NCBI RefSeq assembly: GCF_047030795.1
Contig: NZ_JBKYIC010000001.1
Reading direction: 5' to 3' (one strand)
Source of the DNA: Frisingicoccus sp902471845
Lineage (GTDB): Bacteria > Bacillota > Clostridia > Lachnospirales > Lachnospiraceae
Length of the DNA stretch: 64,000 nucleotides
Positions 51,881-60,733 of this stretch are shown in pieces. The notes beneath the pieces were generated by a model. That model searched no databases, was not told where the DNA came from, and was given only the letters and a program-made list of their open reading frames with translations. Positions within the stretch are counted from its first letter, which is position 1. Every line of letters starts with the position of its first letter. Position numbers and translations under genes: made by a program.

Positions 51881-52507
51881 TTATTTTTCAAAAATACTTG
51901 CAATGTCCTTAATCATAGTGTCATCTTCCATAGATACGGTTTCATCCATATCGTCTTCTGCTTCTTTTGCTGCATTAGCGGCTACCTGAGCTGCTGCTTC
52001 CTGATATACAGGTTTCGCTTCCGGCGCCTCACTGACAACAAGAGAGTCTACTTTTGCAAGTTCGATATTGAAAGCATCGCTTGCCAGCAGTTCCATCTGA
52101 GCTGTAGCCAGAGCTTTATACTGAGATTTGTAGGATTCATATTTCTGAAGCAGCTCTACAGTCATAGAACGGATATTCTCCAGCTCCTGTTCTGCATCAG
52201 CGACGATTGCTTCTGCTTTCACACGGGCTTCCTGTTCAATAACGGCGGCATTGGTTTTTGCGGAAGCAATTGTTTCCTCAGAAGTTGTCTCGGCAAGCAC
52301 GAGGGCCTTCTGAAGAGATTTTTCAATATCTTTATAACGGTTCAGACTTTCATTTAAAAGACTTGTCTTATCCTTGAGTTCCATATTTTCCCTATACAAT
52401 GTTTCATAATCTGCATAAAGATTTGTTAAAAAGCTGTCCACATCTGCTTTCGAATATCCCATACCAGATTTAAAAGTTTTTGCCTGTACATCAATTGGTG
52501 TTAACAT
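51881..52507 (-). CDS. divIVA: DivIVA-family cell division protein
   Basis: 208 residues. The N-terminal membrane-binding block LTPIDVQAKTFKSGMGYSKADVDSFL is followed by long coiled coil (about 30-150) and an acidic tail. DivIVA marks negatively curved membrane at poles and septa. ATG 52507 has GGAGGAG just ahead. It ends the sepF-yggT-ylmH-divIVA series typical of Gram-positives. Confidence 0.95.
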   Translation of the reverse strand: MLTPIDVQAKTFKSGMGYSKADVDSFLTNLYADYETLYRENMELKDKTSLLNESLNRYKDIEKSLQKALVLAETTSEETIASAKTNAAVIEQEARVKAEAIVADAEQELENIRSMTVELLQKYESYKSQYKALATAQMELLASDAFNIELAKVDSLVVSEAPEAKPVYQEAAAQVAANAAKEAEDDMDETVSMEDDTMIKDIASIFEK

Positions 52508-52518
52508 AGACACTCCTC

Positions 52519-53256
52519 CTATACATATTTGTGTATTTCAACCATACACTTGTTTTTCTTTGATTTATTTTTACTATCTGAAAAAATAAATTTTCCCTTA
52601 TGCCGAACGGAAATCATGTCTCCGTCTTTCAGCACGGCTCCGTTGGATGTGTTTAACCGACTGTTAATATAGACCTGTCCGCTTTCAATCAATCCACAGG
52701 ATTGGGACCGGGACAGACGAAAAGCCAAACTGATGACTGCATCCAGACGAAGCGAATTGACCGTTCCGTGAATCGTTTCAAACTTCGGACGGGCAACAGA
52801 CTCCGGAATTTCAATGACTTTTGCCTGAACACTCGTGTGCCGTACTTGTGTAAGTTCCTGAATAATAAAATCCTGAACTCTTTCCAGACATAGTATTCTG
52901 GCTGTTGAGTTCTCGATTAAAAGGTCTCCGATACAGCTTCTTTCCAGCCCGAGACCTAAAATACTTCCCAGAAAATCTCTGTGTCCAAGTTTTTCCGCAT
53001 ATTTTGGATAAGCCGGCTGAATTTCCAGCCAGCAAACCGGATATTCCACAGGTGTTTCCGAAAAAACGGCGATTTTGCGTTCAGCAAAATCATAACCACC
53101 ATAAAGCACCGGAGCAATCGGACCTTTAAAAAACTGGAGAAGCAGGCTCTGGGCATTCATATCCAAAAAATCAGAAAAGCATGGACGATTCTGATAATAG
53201 GCTCTTTCAGATAAATCATTAAAGTGCTTTAACAGCATCTGTTCTTCTCTTGTCAT
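52519..53256 (-). CDS. ylmH: YlmH-like S4-domain RNA-binding protein
   Basis: 245 residues. A YlmH-type N-terminal domain (about 1-170) precedes a C-terminal S4 domain at about 172-235 (RLDAVISLAFRLSRSQSCGLIESGQVYIN). Homologues bind ribosomes and help rescue stalled translation. GAGGTAGAACC is ahead of the start. Confidence 0.93.
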   Translation of the reverse strand: MTREEQMLLKHFNDLSERAYYQNRPCFSDFLDMNAQSLLLQFFKGPIAPVLYGGYDFAERKIAVFSETPVEYPVCWLEIQPAYPKYAEKLGHRDFLGSILGLGLERSCIGDLLIENSTARILCLERVQDFIIQELTQVRHTSVQAKVIEIPESVARPKFETIHGTVNSLRLDAVISLAFRLSRSQSCGLIESGQVYINSRLNTSNGAVLKDGDMISVRHKGKFIFSDSKNKSKKNKCMVEIHKYV

Positions 53257-53260
53257 GGTT

Positions 53261-53530
53261 CTACCTCAGCGATACACATAACCGGGCGCCGTAGGCTACC
53301 AGAAGATAAAGAATGATTGGCGACAGATCAAGCCCCCGTGTATGAAATACCGAACGGCTGAGCAGTCTGCGCACCGGTGTCAGCAGAGGATTCATGATAT
53401 CTGCCATAATTGCCTGCAGCTTTGGCAGAAAAGGCAGCCACATTAAAAAGATATAGGCTGTCAGAGCAATTTTAATGACCTGAAAAAACCAGTATCCAAT
53501 GCTTATAATATATATGAACAATGGGTTCAT
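53261..53530 (-). CDS. YggT/YlmG family membrane protein
   Basis: 89 residues with two hydrophobic segments at about 8-30 and 65-85, and the family LTPVRRLLSR motif between them. The family lies beside sepF and is tied to division or envelope organisation. Its start is 3 bases past the sepF stop and lacks a strong ribosome site, so it is coupled to sepF. Confidence 0.92.
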   Translation of the reverse strand: MNPLFIYIISIGYWFFQVIKIALTAYIFLMWLPFLPKLQAIMADIMNPLLTPVRRLLSRSVFHTRGLDLSPIILYLLVAYGARLCVSLR

Positions 53531-53532
53531 CT

Positions 53533-54123
53533 CTAGAAATTATCCTTAAAAGATGGAATGCGGATTCCGGAAGATATTTCTTCCGGTGTGTTTCCTGAAA
53601 TTTCGATAGATTCCGGTGTGATAATAAAAATATAATTGGAAATCTTTTCAATATGCCCGTTCATGGCATAACAGGAACCGGAAACAAAATCGATAATCCT
53701 CTGGGCAAGATTCATATCAACCCCTTCAAGGTTGAGAACCGCTGCCTTTCCGGATAATAAAACATCACTGATCTCACGTGAATCATCAAATACTGTAGGC
53801 CGCATGACACATACCTCTCCTCTGGAAACTTTAGATTTCATCGGAACAATCTTGCCGCGGGAGGAAGATGCCGATGTTGCTGCAGCCGTCTGTGAAGGCT
53901 GGAATGCACTCTCATGTTTTTGTGCTTTTTTTGCGGAAGATTTCGTCTCGCGCTTCGATTCCGCAGGTTCTTTTTTAAATGTTTTTTTCTTTACTACCGG
54001 TGCCGGTATATCTTCAAAATCATCATCGTAGTCATCATCAAAATCATCGTAGTCATCATAATCGTCATAGTCTTCATCATTTAAACGAATCATATTGAGA
54101 AATTTGTCAAAACCTTTACCCAT
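53533..54123 (-). CDS. sepF: Cell division protein SepF
   Basis: 196 residues. An N-terminal amphipathic stretch (MGKGFDKFLNMIRL) is followed by a low-complexity Asp/Tyr and Ser/Lys linker (about 15-95) and the SepF domain at about 100-190 (VMRPTVFDDSREISDVLLSGKAAVLNLEGVD split in two parts). SepF tethers FtsZ to the membrane and works with FtsA in many Gram-positives. Confidence 0.95.
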   Translation of the reverse strand: MGKGFDKFLNMIRLNDEDYDDYDDYDDFDDDYDDDFEDIPAPVVKKKTFKKEPAESKRETKSSAKKAQKHESAFQPSQTAAATSASSSRGKIVPMKSKVSRGEVCVMRPTVFDDSREISDVLLSGKAAVLNLEGVDMNLAQRIIDFVSGSCYAMNGHIEKISNYIFIITPESIEISGNTPEEISSGIRIPSFKDNF

Positions 54124-54146
54124 GAATAATCTCCTACCTCTATAAT

Positions 54147-54839
54147 CTACTTGGAATATATTCTTGCACCGAAAATACCAGTGCCCACCCGTACCATGGT
54201 GGCTCCCTCTTCGATGGCAACTTCATAATCACCTGTCATACCCATTGACAGCACGCTCATAGTAACATTATCAATGTTTTTTTCGGCAATGTCAACAGCT
54301 AATTGTTTCAAATTGCGGAAATATGGCCGGTTCTCTTCCGGGTTATCCGTAAATGGTGCAACCGTCATGAGCCCTTTAATATGGACGGAGGGAAGCTTGG
54401 AAATTTCTTCTACCATTTGAATGACTTCTTCGGTACTGAGCCCGAATTTGGATTCTTCTTCAGCCACATTGACTTCGATCAGAATGTCCGATTCCACTCC
54501 TTTTTTCTGTGCTTCCTGACTGATCTGCTGTGCCAGACGCAGGGAATCTACCGAATGGATAAGAGCTGCTTTATCTACGATATATTTTACTTTGTTTCTC
54601 TGCAAATGTCCAATCATATGCCAGTTTAACGGCTGACGGATCACTTCCATTTTATCGCACATTTCCTGGACTTTATTTTCACCGTAGTCTTTGATACCTG
54701 TCTCCATAACTTCGTAAATATCACTGACCGGTTTGGTCTTGCTGACTGCGATCAACGTAACCTCCTCACGGCGGCGGCCTGCCCGTTCACAGGCGGCCTG
54801 AATACGTGCTTCGACTTCAGCAACATTTTCTTTGATCAT
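54147..54839 (-). CDS. YggS-family PLP homeostasis protein
   Basis: 230 residues, a single alanine-racemase-like barrel. The PLP lysine is in LIAVSKTKPVSDIYE near residue 35, and the C-terminal GMTGDYEVAIEEGATMVRVGTGIFG binds the phosphate. The family (YlmE in Bacillus, PLPBP in humans) balances vitamin B6 levels. It precedes sepF, as in Bacillus. TAGGAGATG is ahead of the start. Confidence 0.95.
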   Translation of the reverse strand: MIKENVAEVEARIQAACERAGRRREEVTLIAVSKTKPVSDIYEVMETGIKDYGENKVQEMCDKMEVIRQPLNWHMIGHLQRNKVKYIVDKAALIHSVDSLRLAQQISQEAQKKGVESDILIEVNVAEEESKFGLSTEEVIQMVEEISKLPSVHIKGLMTVAPFTDNPEENRPYFRNLKQLAVDIAEKNIDNVTMSVLSMGMTGDYEVAIEEGATMVRVGTGIFGARIYSK

Positions 54840-54850
54840 GATTTCATCTC

Positions 54851-56212
54851 CTAATATACAATTTGATTTTCTGTCACAGTTTCACTGTTTAAGACAATAT
54901 TATCGTAAAGGGCCACACTGTAATTCAAATTCTCCGTCACGATACAATAATCGCTGTTCTGGTGCAGAATCTGTACAATCTCAAACTGAGTGTATCCCTT
55001 ATTCACATTATAAACGCCGGGAAGCTGACCTGTCGCGCCGATGCGGAATCGCTCGTCTTCACTTCCGGTATTGATCTTGCCGATGTAGTCTCCAAATGAA
55101 AAGTCATCCATGCTTACATAGAAATAATTTTCATCTTTATAATAAATTCCTGTTGTACGGAAATCAGCAACCGTTTCGCCATTTTCATTCGTCCGTTCAC
55201 AATAAAAACCTTCTTCATAAGAGCGGTTATCCTGAATCAGGTATTCGATCGGAATCTGATAGAAATCCTTTGTCAGCAAGGATGAAGTCGGAATTTTAAG
55301 ACCGGAAGCTTCCTCGAAAATAATTTCAATATCAATATAACGCTCCGAAATATATCGAACCATGTAGTCGTTTAAAGTCAACACCCCGTAAGTGCCGTCA
55401 CTTCCCTGGAAAATATAAAAGTCAGATACGGTCTCTATATTATCTTTTTTAAAAGTGAGGTTGACGGAGGTCACATCCTTCAGTTCAGCAGCCTGCTCAG
55501 AAGTCAGTGGAATGACGATTTTCCACTGATGGTTATGAACCAGTTTATAGGCTGGCTGTCCCGTTTCTATGTAAGTATAGGGATCAATCTGATGCTGTTC
55601 ATAGGTGCTGTCCGATAATACCTCTTTTGTCACAGATTCTACAGAAAGATTTTCATAGCCGTCATAACTGTAGGAAACAATACCGCTCCCGGAGGTTTGA
55701 ACGACCTGGCCTCCGGAGGTGTTCGCCTGATAGTCCTGAATTTTGGCAGCACTGACCATTTCTGTGGAAAGGCTCTGCAGATTATAGCCCAGGGAATAAA
55801 CCTGGGAAAACTGACTATCCGTATAATTTTTAGAAAACACCGTAATCTGGTCGCGGATATCACTGTAGGCCGAAGCGCTGAATGCCGTATTTTCAGAGTC
55901 CTGGGTACCGCTGTTTTGAGGCGGATTGCTGCTCAGCAGATAAATATTCCCTGCACTGGCTACTTTATCGCCTTCTCCGACATAGAAATTAATATAGCCG
56001 TTTCCGGAAGCATTGACAACTTCTTCATCACGGATACATACACCGGTAAAAGATGCACTGTTGACAATCTGACCTTCTTCCACGCGGCATACGGAAATTC
56101 TGTCCTTCATCAGATTAGCGACGATAGTGATCGTCAGGTAAACGAAAAGAATCATAAAAACAATAAAACCGATATTTAATTGAAATTTAAAACTTTTACG
56201 GTTATTTTCCAT
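54851..56212 (-). CDS. HlyD-like single-pass membrane protein
   Basis: 453 residues. One membrane segment at about 15-35 is followed by a region outside the membrane with lipoyl/HlyD-like strands (CRVEEGQIVNSASFTGVCIRDEEVV in two parts, then GYINFYVGEGDKVASAG). There is no partner ABC or RND pump beside it. Homologues are common next to yggS-sepF in Lachnospiraceae. A division- or wall-linked role is possible, but this is inference. Confidence 0.8.
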   Translation of the reverse strand: MENNRKSFKFQLNIGFIVFMILFVYLTITIVANLMKDRISVCRVEEGQIVNSASFTGVCIRDEEVVNASGNGYINFYVGEGDKVASAGNIYLLSSNPPQNSGTQDSENTAFSASAYSDIRDQITVFSKNYTDSQFSQVYSLGYNLQSLSTEMVSAAKIQDYQANTSGGQVVQTSGSGIVSYSYDGYENLSVESVTKEVLSDSTYEQHQIDPYTYIETGQPAYKLVHNHQWKIVIPLTSEQAAELKDVTSVNLTFKKDNIETVSDFYIFQGSDGTYGVLTLNDYMVRYISERYIDIEIIFEEASGLKIPTSSLLTKDFYQIPIEYLIQDNRSYEEGFYCERTNENGETVADFRTTGIYYKDENYFYVSMDDFSFGDYIGKINTGSEDERFRIGATGQLPGVYNVNKGYTQFEIVQILHQNSDYCIVTENLNYSVALYDNIVLNSETVTENQIVY

Positions 56213-56223
56213 AATATATCCCT

Positions 56224-57177
56224 CTAACGGCCGTCAAAAATCTTTAATGCGGGGCCGTTCCTATAGTCATATCGTTTGCCCTGAAAGCTTTTATGTGCTT
56301 CCATATGAGCTAAAAATTCATCCTGAAGTTTCCACCAGCTTGTCTGCCAGTTGGAAAACAGGGCATCTTCCTCCGGAATACGGCTAAACAGACGTTCCAC
56401 AGCAATATCCGGCGAAAGGTATTCAAGAAATGTCTGAAGTCTCAGAAAGTAATCTTCCTTTGAACCTATCGTCAGCCGGCCATTTTCAAACAGATGAGCC
56501 ATCTCTGTTTCACGGGCAATATAGAGTGAATGCGCCTTTACAAGGTGATTTCCCATAATAGAGATGATTTTTCCTGTTTCGATCACATCATCCAGAGTAT
56601 CCCCCGGCAGATTCAGAATAACATGGGTACATAAAAGAAAATCCCTTTTCTGAATTCGAAGACAGGCATCCAGATATTCAGCCAGCCCGTGCCCGCGGCG
56701 TATATCTTTTAATGTGTGATAATTTGCCGTCTGGAGACCGAGTTCGATGCCGATAGAAATATTATAGGCAGCCGCGATCTCTTCCATCATGTCCAGATAA
56801 TCCTCGCGAATACAGTCCGGGCGGGTGGATATGGCAATCTCGACAATGTCCGGCAATTTTGCTGCTTCTTCCATATATTCCCGGAGTTTTCCTGACGGCA
56901 GATACGTATTCGTATAGTTCTGAAAATACGCAATAAATTTCTGTGCTTTGTAGCGCCTGCGAATATATTCCTGTGTTTTTATAAGCTGTTCTGTCACAGA
57001 AATTTCCGAAGACATGGCTTCAAAACCGGTGCCGGATTCCGCACAAAAGCTGCAGCCCTGTCCATTCACACGGTTTGGACAGGTTACCGGAAGATTTACC
57101 GGAAGCTTGTAAACTTTTGCCAAATAATGTTTTTTTAAAAAATCTGAATATTTATAGTATAAGTAATCTCTGCCCAT
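56224..57177 (-). CDS. YhcC/TIGR01212-type radical SAM protein
   Basis: 317 residues. The motif CPNRVNGQGCSFC (Cys33, 42, 45) is the spaced cluster of this family in place of CxxxCxxC, and IAISTRPDCIREDYLDMM near residue 115 is typical. The reaction is unknown, possibly nucleic-acid modification. There is no ribosome site; the -10 box ends 8 bases before the ATG, so the transcript probably begins at or next to the start codon. Confidence 0.92.
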   Translation of the reverse strand: MGRDYLYYKYSDFLKKHYLAKVYKLPVNLPVTCPNRVNGQGCSFCAESGTGFEAMSSEISVTEQLIKTQEYIRRRYKAQKFIAYFQNYTNTYLPSGKLREYMEEAAKLPDIVEIAISTRPDCIREDYLDMMEEIAAAYNISIGIELGLQTANYHTLKDIRRGHGLAEYLDACLRIQKRDFLLCTHVILNLPGDTLDDVIETGKIISIMGNHLVKAHSLYIARETEMAHLFENGRLTIGSKEDYFLRLQTFLEYLSPDIAVERLFSRIPEEDALFSNWQTSWWKLQDEFLAHMEAHKSFQGKRYDYRNGPALKIFDGR

Positions 57178-57185
57178 ATCATAAT

Positions 57186-57214
57186 ATTATATATGTTTTT
57201 GCGATAGATTTAAA
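57186..57214 (-). promoter_or_regulatory. Promoter giving a near-leaderless YhcC-like mRNA
   Basis: On the - strand TTTAAA, 17-base spacer, perfect TATAAT. Its last base lies 8 bases before the ATG, so the leader would be about 0-3 bases. Confidence 0.65.
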
Positions 57215-57233
57215 GTCTAAATTGTTTTTTCAG

Positions 57234-57263
57234 GTATATTTCACAAAAAATTCGTAAATACTA
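57234..57263 (+). promoter_or_regulatory. Possible forespore-type promoter of the DUF378 gene
   Basis: GTATA (57234-57238) fits GHATR fully; AATACTA (57257-57263) fits CATNNTA with one mismatch; spacer 18. No good sigma-A promoter is seen here. Confidence 0.4.
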
Positions 57264-57291
57264 GAGAGAGAAAAACAGGAGGTGGAATCAT

Positions 57292-57498
57292 ATGGAAAGG
57301 AACTGGCTGGACGTCGTTTGCCTGATTTTAATCATTATAGGCGCTGTTAACTGGGGACTGATCGGCTTTTTTAACCTGGACCTTATATCCGTTATATTTG
57401 GAAATATGTCCATGATCACCCGCATTATTTTTGCAGTTGTCGGCATTGCAGGTATCTACTCTTTGGTGCTTTTCTGGAAACTTAAGGCCGAGGAATAG
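57292..57498 (+). CDS. DUF378 small membrane protein
   Basis: 68 residues with two membrane segments (about 8-28 and 38-60) and the family motif IIGAVNWGLIGFFNLDLIS. Function is unknown. AGGAGGTGG precedes the start. It stands alone, with a possible forespore promoter and a terminator shared with the gene on the other strand. Confidence 0.9.
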   Translation: MERNWLDVVCLILIIIGAVNWGLIGFFNLDLISVIFGNMSMITRIIFAVVGIAGIYSLVLFWKLKAEE

Positions 57499-57511
57499 AG
57501 GAATAAATGAA

Positions 57512-57549
57512 AAAAAGGGACTTCAACCGTCTGGTTCAAGTCCCTTTTT
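57512..57549. terminator. Bidirectional terminator
   Basis: AAAAAGGGACTT-C-AACC pairs with GGTT-C-AAGTCCCTTTTT (one central mismatch) around GTCT. It ends the DUF378 gene on + and the P-loop gene on -. Confidence 0.9.
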
Positions 57550-57557
57550 CACATGTT

Positions 57558-57977
57558 TTATAAAGAGATAATAATATCGTCTTTAAAGTCGTCAGGTAAA
57601 TGTTCAGCATCTACGGAAATGCTGATGACGAAATTAATATTGAATCTGGAAGAAATATCTTTCAATTTGGAAAGAACAAAGCCAATATATTCATCCGATA
57701 CGGAAGAAATGGTTAAAAAGCTATCCAGATACATAGCCTCCAAATCATGATCCTGAGAAATAAGACCACAGATAAAACCTAAAAACGCATCATATGTATC
57801 CAATGGATATTCACTCAAATTGATCAAACGAATCTTGTTGCTCAATTCATACATATGTTTGTTGTTTTTATCCAGATATACCACATTACCATTTGCATTT
57901 TTAACTTCTTCATTGGCTTTCTGGATTAAGTATTTTGTTTTACCCTTACCTTTTACACCTGAAATAATCTGTATCAT
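57558..57977 (-). CDS. Small P-loop protein of unknown function
   Basis: 139 residues. A Walker A loop GVKGKGKTKYL lies at residues 7-17; no clear Walker B was found, though LEAMYLDSFL near 79-88 could be one. It is a compact single domain without membrane segments. Relatives are sometimes labelled PilT-like, but nothing else pilus-related is here. GGAGGAG precedes the start. A palindrome overlaps its promoter, which suggests regulation. Confidence 0.75.
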   Translation of the reverse strand: MIQIISGVKGKGKTKYLIQKANEEVKNANGNVVYLDKNNKHMYELSNKIRLINLSEYPLDTYDAFLGFICGLISQDHDLEAMYLDSFLTISSVSDEYIGFVLSKLKDISSRFNINFVISISVDAEHLPDDFKDDIIISL

Positions 57978-58020
57978 TTTGTTCTCCTCCTCTATATGCC
58001 CTCGTCTTATTCGTGTAATA

Positions 58021-58046
58021 AGCTTATACTTATTATAGTATAAGCT
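58021..58046. repeat. 26-base palindrome over the P-loop gene promoter
   Basis: AGCTTATACT-TATTAT-AGTATAAGCT. It covers the -10 box of the promoter at 58032-58060 and has no T tract, so an operator is more likely than a terminator. Confidence 0.8.
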
Positions 58047-58060
58047 GACTGAAAATTCAA
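58032..58060 (-). promoter_or_regulatory. Sigma-A promoter of the P-loop gene
   Basis: On the - strand TTGAAT, 17-base spacer, perfect TATAAT. The -10 box is the centre of the 26-base palindrome. Confidence 0.75.
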
Positions 58061-58063
58061 TCT

Positions 58064-59179
58064 CTATTTCGGAATTTTATTCAATAGGATATTCATTTCT
58101 GAATACAGTTCATCGCTGTCGGAAGCTCCTAAAATAACCGAAATGTATCCCTGATTTTTATTGTCCACTTCGTAGAGAATGAGACAGCATCCGGCCTCGT
58201 CGGTGGTTCCTGTCTTGCCGCCAAGTACCCGGACACTATCCGGATAATCGTAATAGTCAAGGAAGTATTGATTGGTTGTATTATAGACCGCATCTACGGT
58301 TTCGCCGCTGGCGTCTTTATAACTTAAGTGATAAGAATTCTGTCGGATTGTTTCCTGAAAAGCGTCATACTCTAAACACTTGTCAAAGATTAAATATAAG
58401 TCATAGGCACTGGTATAGTGATCACTGTCGTGAAGTCCGCTTGGATTGACAAAATGGGTATCCACGCAGCCGAGTTTTTTCGCTTCTTCATTCATCATAT
58501 CAGCAAAAGCCTCAACACTTCCAGCAATATGGATTGCAAGAGCGTTTGCGGCATCATTACCGCTATATACCAGAAGACCGTGAAAAAGCTGCTCTACGGT
58601 CAACTGATCTCCGATCTCAAAACCGCACAGCTTTGCTCCATAGTCATTAACAACCATGTCCTCGGTAAAAACAACGGTTTCATTAAAGTCAGCTTTCTCC
58701 ATGGTGATCAGAGCCGTCATGATCTTAGTGACACTGGCCGGATAAACCCGGTCATAAATATTCTTTCCGTAAATATTACTTAAGGTATCTTTTCCGGCAA
58801 TCAAACCGGTTTTTGCATCAATGTCTTCATCTTCTATGACACTTTCGGATGTTTCATCAATCGTCTCTGTTTCCGGTTCGGTTTCAGAACGAGGAGACGT
58901 TTTTTTTGTTTCGTCCGTTTCAGATTCCGATGTATCGGTTTGGGTTTCATCGGTCTCGCCTGTATTATCTGTACTGCTGACAGAACTTGCATTTTTAGGA
59001 AAAACAGCCAGATTCTCAGCGAAAAATGTGTAAGCATTTTCTGTAGAAGTATTAATGATCAGACTTTTACTGTTTAGTGCCGTATCCGTATAGGATTTAA
59101 TCAATGGCGCTGACTGAGAACAGCCAGTCAGAAGACTTATTGTCAAAAGGCATATTGCGCCTGTCTTGATTTTCTTCAT
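58064..59179 (-). CDS. D-alanyl-D-alanine carboxypeptidase, S11 family, as a lipoprotein
   Basis: 371 residues. A signal peptide ends in a lipobox with Cys20 (LLTGC). A Ser/Thr/Glu/Asp-rich linker spans about 65-120. The catalytic motifs are S149-V-T-K152, S206-G-N and K-T-G near 324. It trims the terminal D-Ala of wall peptides. Lipoprotein anchoring replaces the usual C-terminal helix of DacA/DacF. It is downstream of mgsA in the min-rod operon. Confidence 0.93.
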   Translation of the reverse strand: MKKIKTGAICLLTISLLTGCSQSAPLIKSYTDTALNSKSLIINTSTENAYTFFAENLAVFPKNASSVSSTDNTGETDETQTDTSESETDETKKTSPRSETEPETETIDETSESVIEDEDIDAKTGLIAGKDTLSNIYGKNIYDRVYPASVTKIMTALITMEKADFNETVVFTEDMVVNDYGAKLCGFEIGDQLTVEQLFHGLLVYSGNDAANALAIHIAGSVEAFADMMNEEAKKLGCVDTHFVNPSGLHDSDHYTSAYDLYLIFDKCLEYDAFQETIRQNSYHLSYKDASGETVDAVYNTTNQYFLDYYDYPDSVRVLGGKTGTTDEAGCCLILYEVDNKNQGYISVILGASDSDELYSEMNILLNKIPK

Positions 59180-59201
59180 ATTATTATCACCTGTTTAAAA
59201 A

Positions 59202-59594
59202 TCATTTGTAAAATTCGCGCCAGTCCAAATCTCCCCGATCCAGTGCCTTGATCAGAAGTTCAGCGGTGGCCAGATTGGTAGCCAGCGGAATGTTGTGATT
59301 GTCGCACAGCCGGACAAGGGTATGTACGTCGGTCATACCGGAAGTCTGGGACGGATCCCGCATGAATATAACCAGATCGATATCGTTATTTTCAATCTGA
59401 GCGCCCATCTGCTGCTCGCCGCCGAGAGTTCCCGCCAGATATTTGTGTACGGTCAGATTTGTAACTTCTTCAATCAACCGGCCGGTGGTTCCCGTAGCAA
59501 AAAGTTCATGCTTCGCAAGTATGGCGCGATATGCAATACAGAAATTCTGTATCAGCTTTTTTTTGCTTTCATTTGCAACGAATCCAATGTTCAT
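59202..59594 (-). CDS. mgsA: Methylglyoxal synthase
   Basis: 130 residues. It turns dihydroxyacetone phosphate into methylglyoxal. The phosphate-binding FATGTTGRLIEE is near residue 32, and the catalytic aspartate region is DLVIFMRDPSQ near 73. GGAGGTAG is ahead of the start. The rodA-mgsA order is common in Clostridia. Confidence 0.96.
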   Translation of the reverse strand: MNIGFVANESKKKLIQNFCIAYRAILAKHELFATGTTGRLIEEVTNLTVHKYLAGTLGGEQQMGAQIENNDIDLVIFMRDPSQTSGMTDVHTLVRLCDNHNIPLATNLATAELLIKALDRGDLDWREFYK

Positions 59595-59599
59595 ATAAT

Positions 59600-60733
59600 C
59601 TACCTCCTGCCTTTCTGCAAATCAATATTAATAACAAGCCCGATACCGACCATATTAGCCAGCAGGGCACTTAAACCATAGCTGATAAAGGGCAGCGGAA
59701 GTCCCGTGTTCGGAAGCAGATTGGTAGCCACACCAATGTTGACAAATGACTGGAAAGCAATCATGGAAGCCACACCGCAGGCAATCAACCGTCCGCTCAT
59801 ATTGGATGCATTTTTTGCAACTTTCAGACATTCAAAGACAATGGCTGCCAGAAGTAAAATGGTTATACAGCTTCCAATAAAGCCAAGTTCCTCTCCGATG
59901 ACGGAGAAGATAAAGTCTGTCTGCTGCTCCGATATGAAATTACCGCCCTTTACAGACGTGATTGTATTATTATTCAGCCCCTTTCCGGTAATCATTCCGG
60001 AGCCGATAGCCATAACGGAATTGTACTGCTGATTCGCCGTCGTCTGCTGATATTCGGAAGGATTAAGGAATGCCAGAATACGATTCAGCTGGTAGCCGTG
60101 GAGCAATATCTGAAAAGGCTGCTGGATATACCAGACGAGAAAGCCGAGTATCGGTACTGCAAACAGACAAACTCTTCCAATAAAACGATAGCTCAATCCA
60201 CCGCAAAAAATCATCATGACAAAAATGAATAAGAACACCAGTGTGGTGGACATATTCGGTTCCTTGTAAATTAAAAATACAGGAATAATATAAATAATAC
60301 CAATCATGATCAGAGATTTCAACTGGCTGATCTGATCCCGGTGATCCACGATCAGACGGGTCAGTACAATGATCATCATAATTTTGGCAAATTCACTTGG
60401 CTGAAATGTACCAAAGGAACCGAGTGAAAACCAGCGTCTGGCTCCATTGACATTGACCCCGAAAAATAAAACAGCCGTAAGCATTACAACGGCCATAAGA
60501 TAAATCGGCCACTGGAATTTTAAGATAAAATTATAGTCAATAAAGGAGACAATCACCAGTGCGATCAACCCGGCTATCATACCCAAAAGCTGTTTCCTGG
60601 CATAGCCATCCGCCGCACTCTCAATAACAAAAAGCCCGAGGGTTGTTGCTGCTATGACAAGAAGCAGCAGACGCCAGTTGTATTTTTTTAAATTGTAATT
60701 TAAAAAACGAAATTTATCTTCATATAAGTTCAT
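59600..60733 (-). CDS. rodA: RodA/FtsW-type peptidoglycan glycosyltransferase
   Basis: 377 residues with about ten membrane segments. The SEDS blocks include FSLGSFGTFQPSEFAKI near 108 and the C-terminal TGLPLPFISYGLSALLANM near 350. RodA polymerises glycan strands together with a class B PBP such as the PBP2 at the window end. ATG 60733 shares one base with the minE stop. Confidence 0.95.
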   Translation of the reverse strand: MNLYEDKFRFLNYNLKKYNWRLLLLVIAATTLGLFVIESAADGYARKQLLGMIAGLIALVIVSFIDYNFILKFQWPIYLMAVVMLTAVLFFGVNVNGARRWFSLGSFGTFQPSEFAKIMMIIVLTRLIVDHRDQISQLKSLIMIGIIYIIPVFLIYKEPNMSTTLVFLFIFVMMIFCGGLSYRFIGRVCLFAVPILGFLVWYIQQPFQILLHGYQLNRILAFLNPSEYQQTTANQQYNSVMAIGSGMITGKGLNNNTITSVKGGNFISEQQTDFIFSVIGEELGFIGSCITILLLAAIVFECLKVAKNASNMSGRLIACGVASMIAFQSFVNIGVATNLLPNTGLPLPFISYGLSALLANMVGIGLVINIDLQKGRR

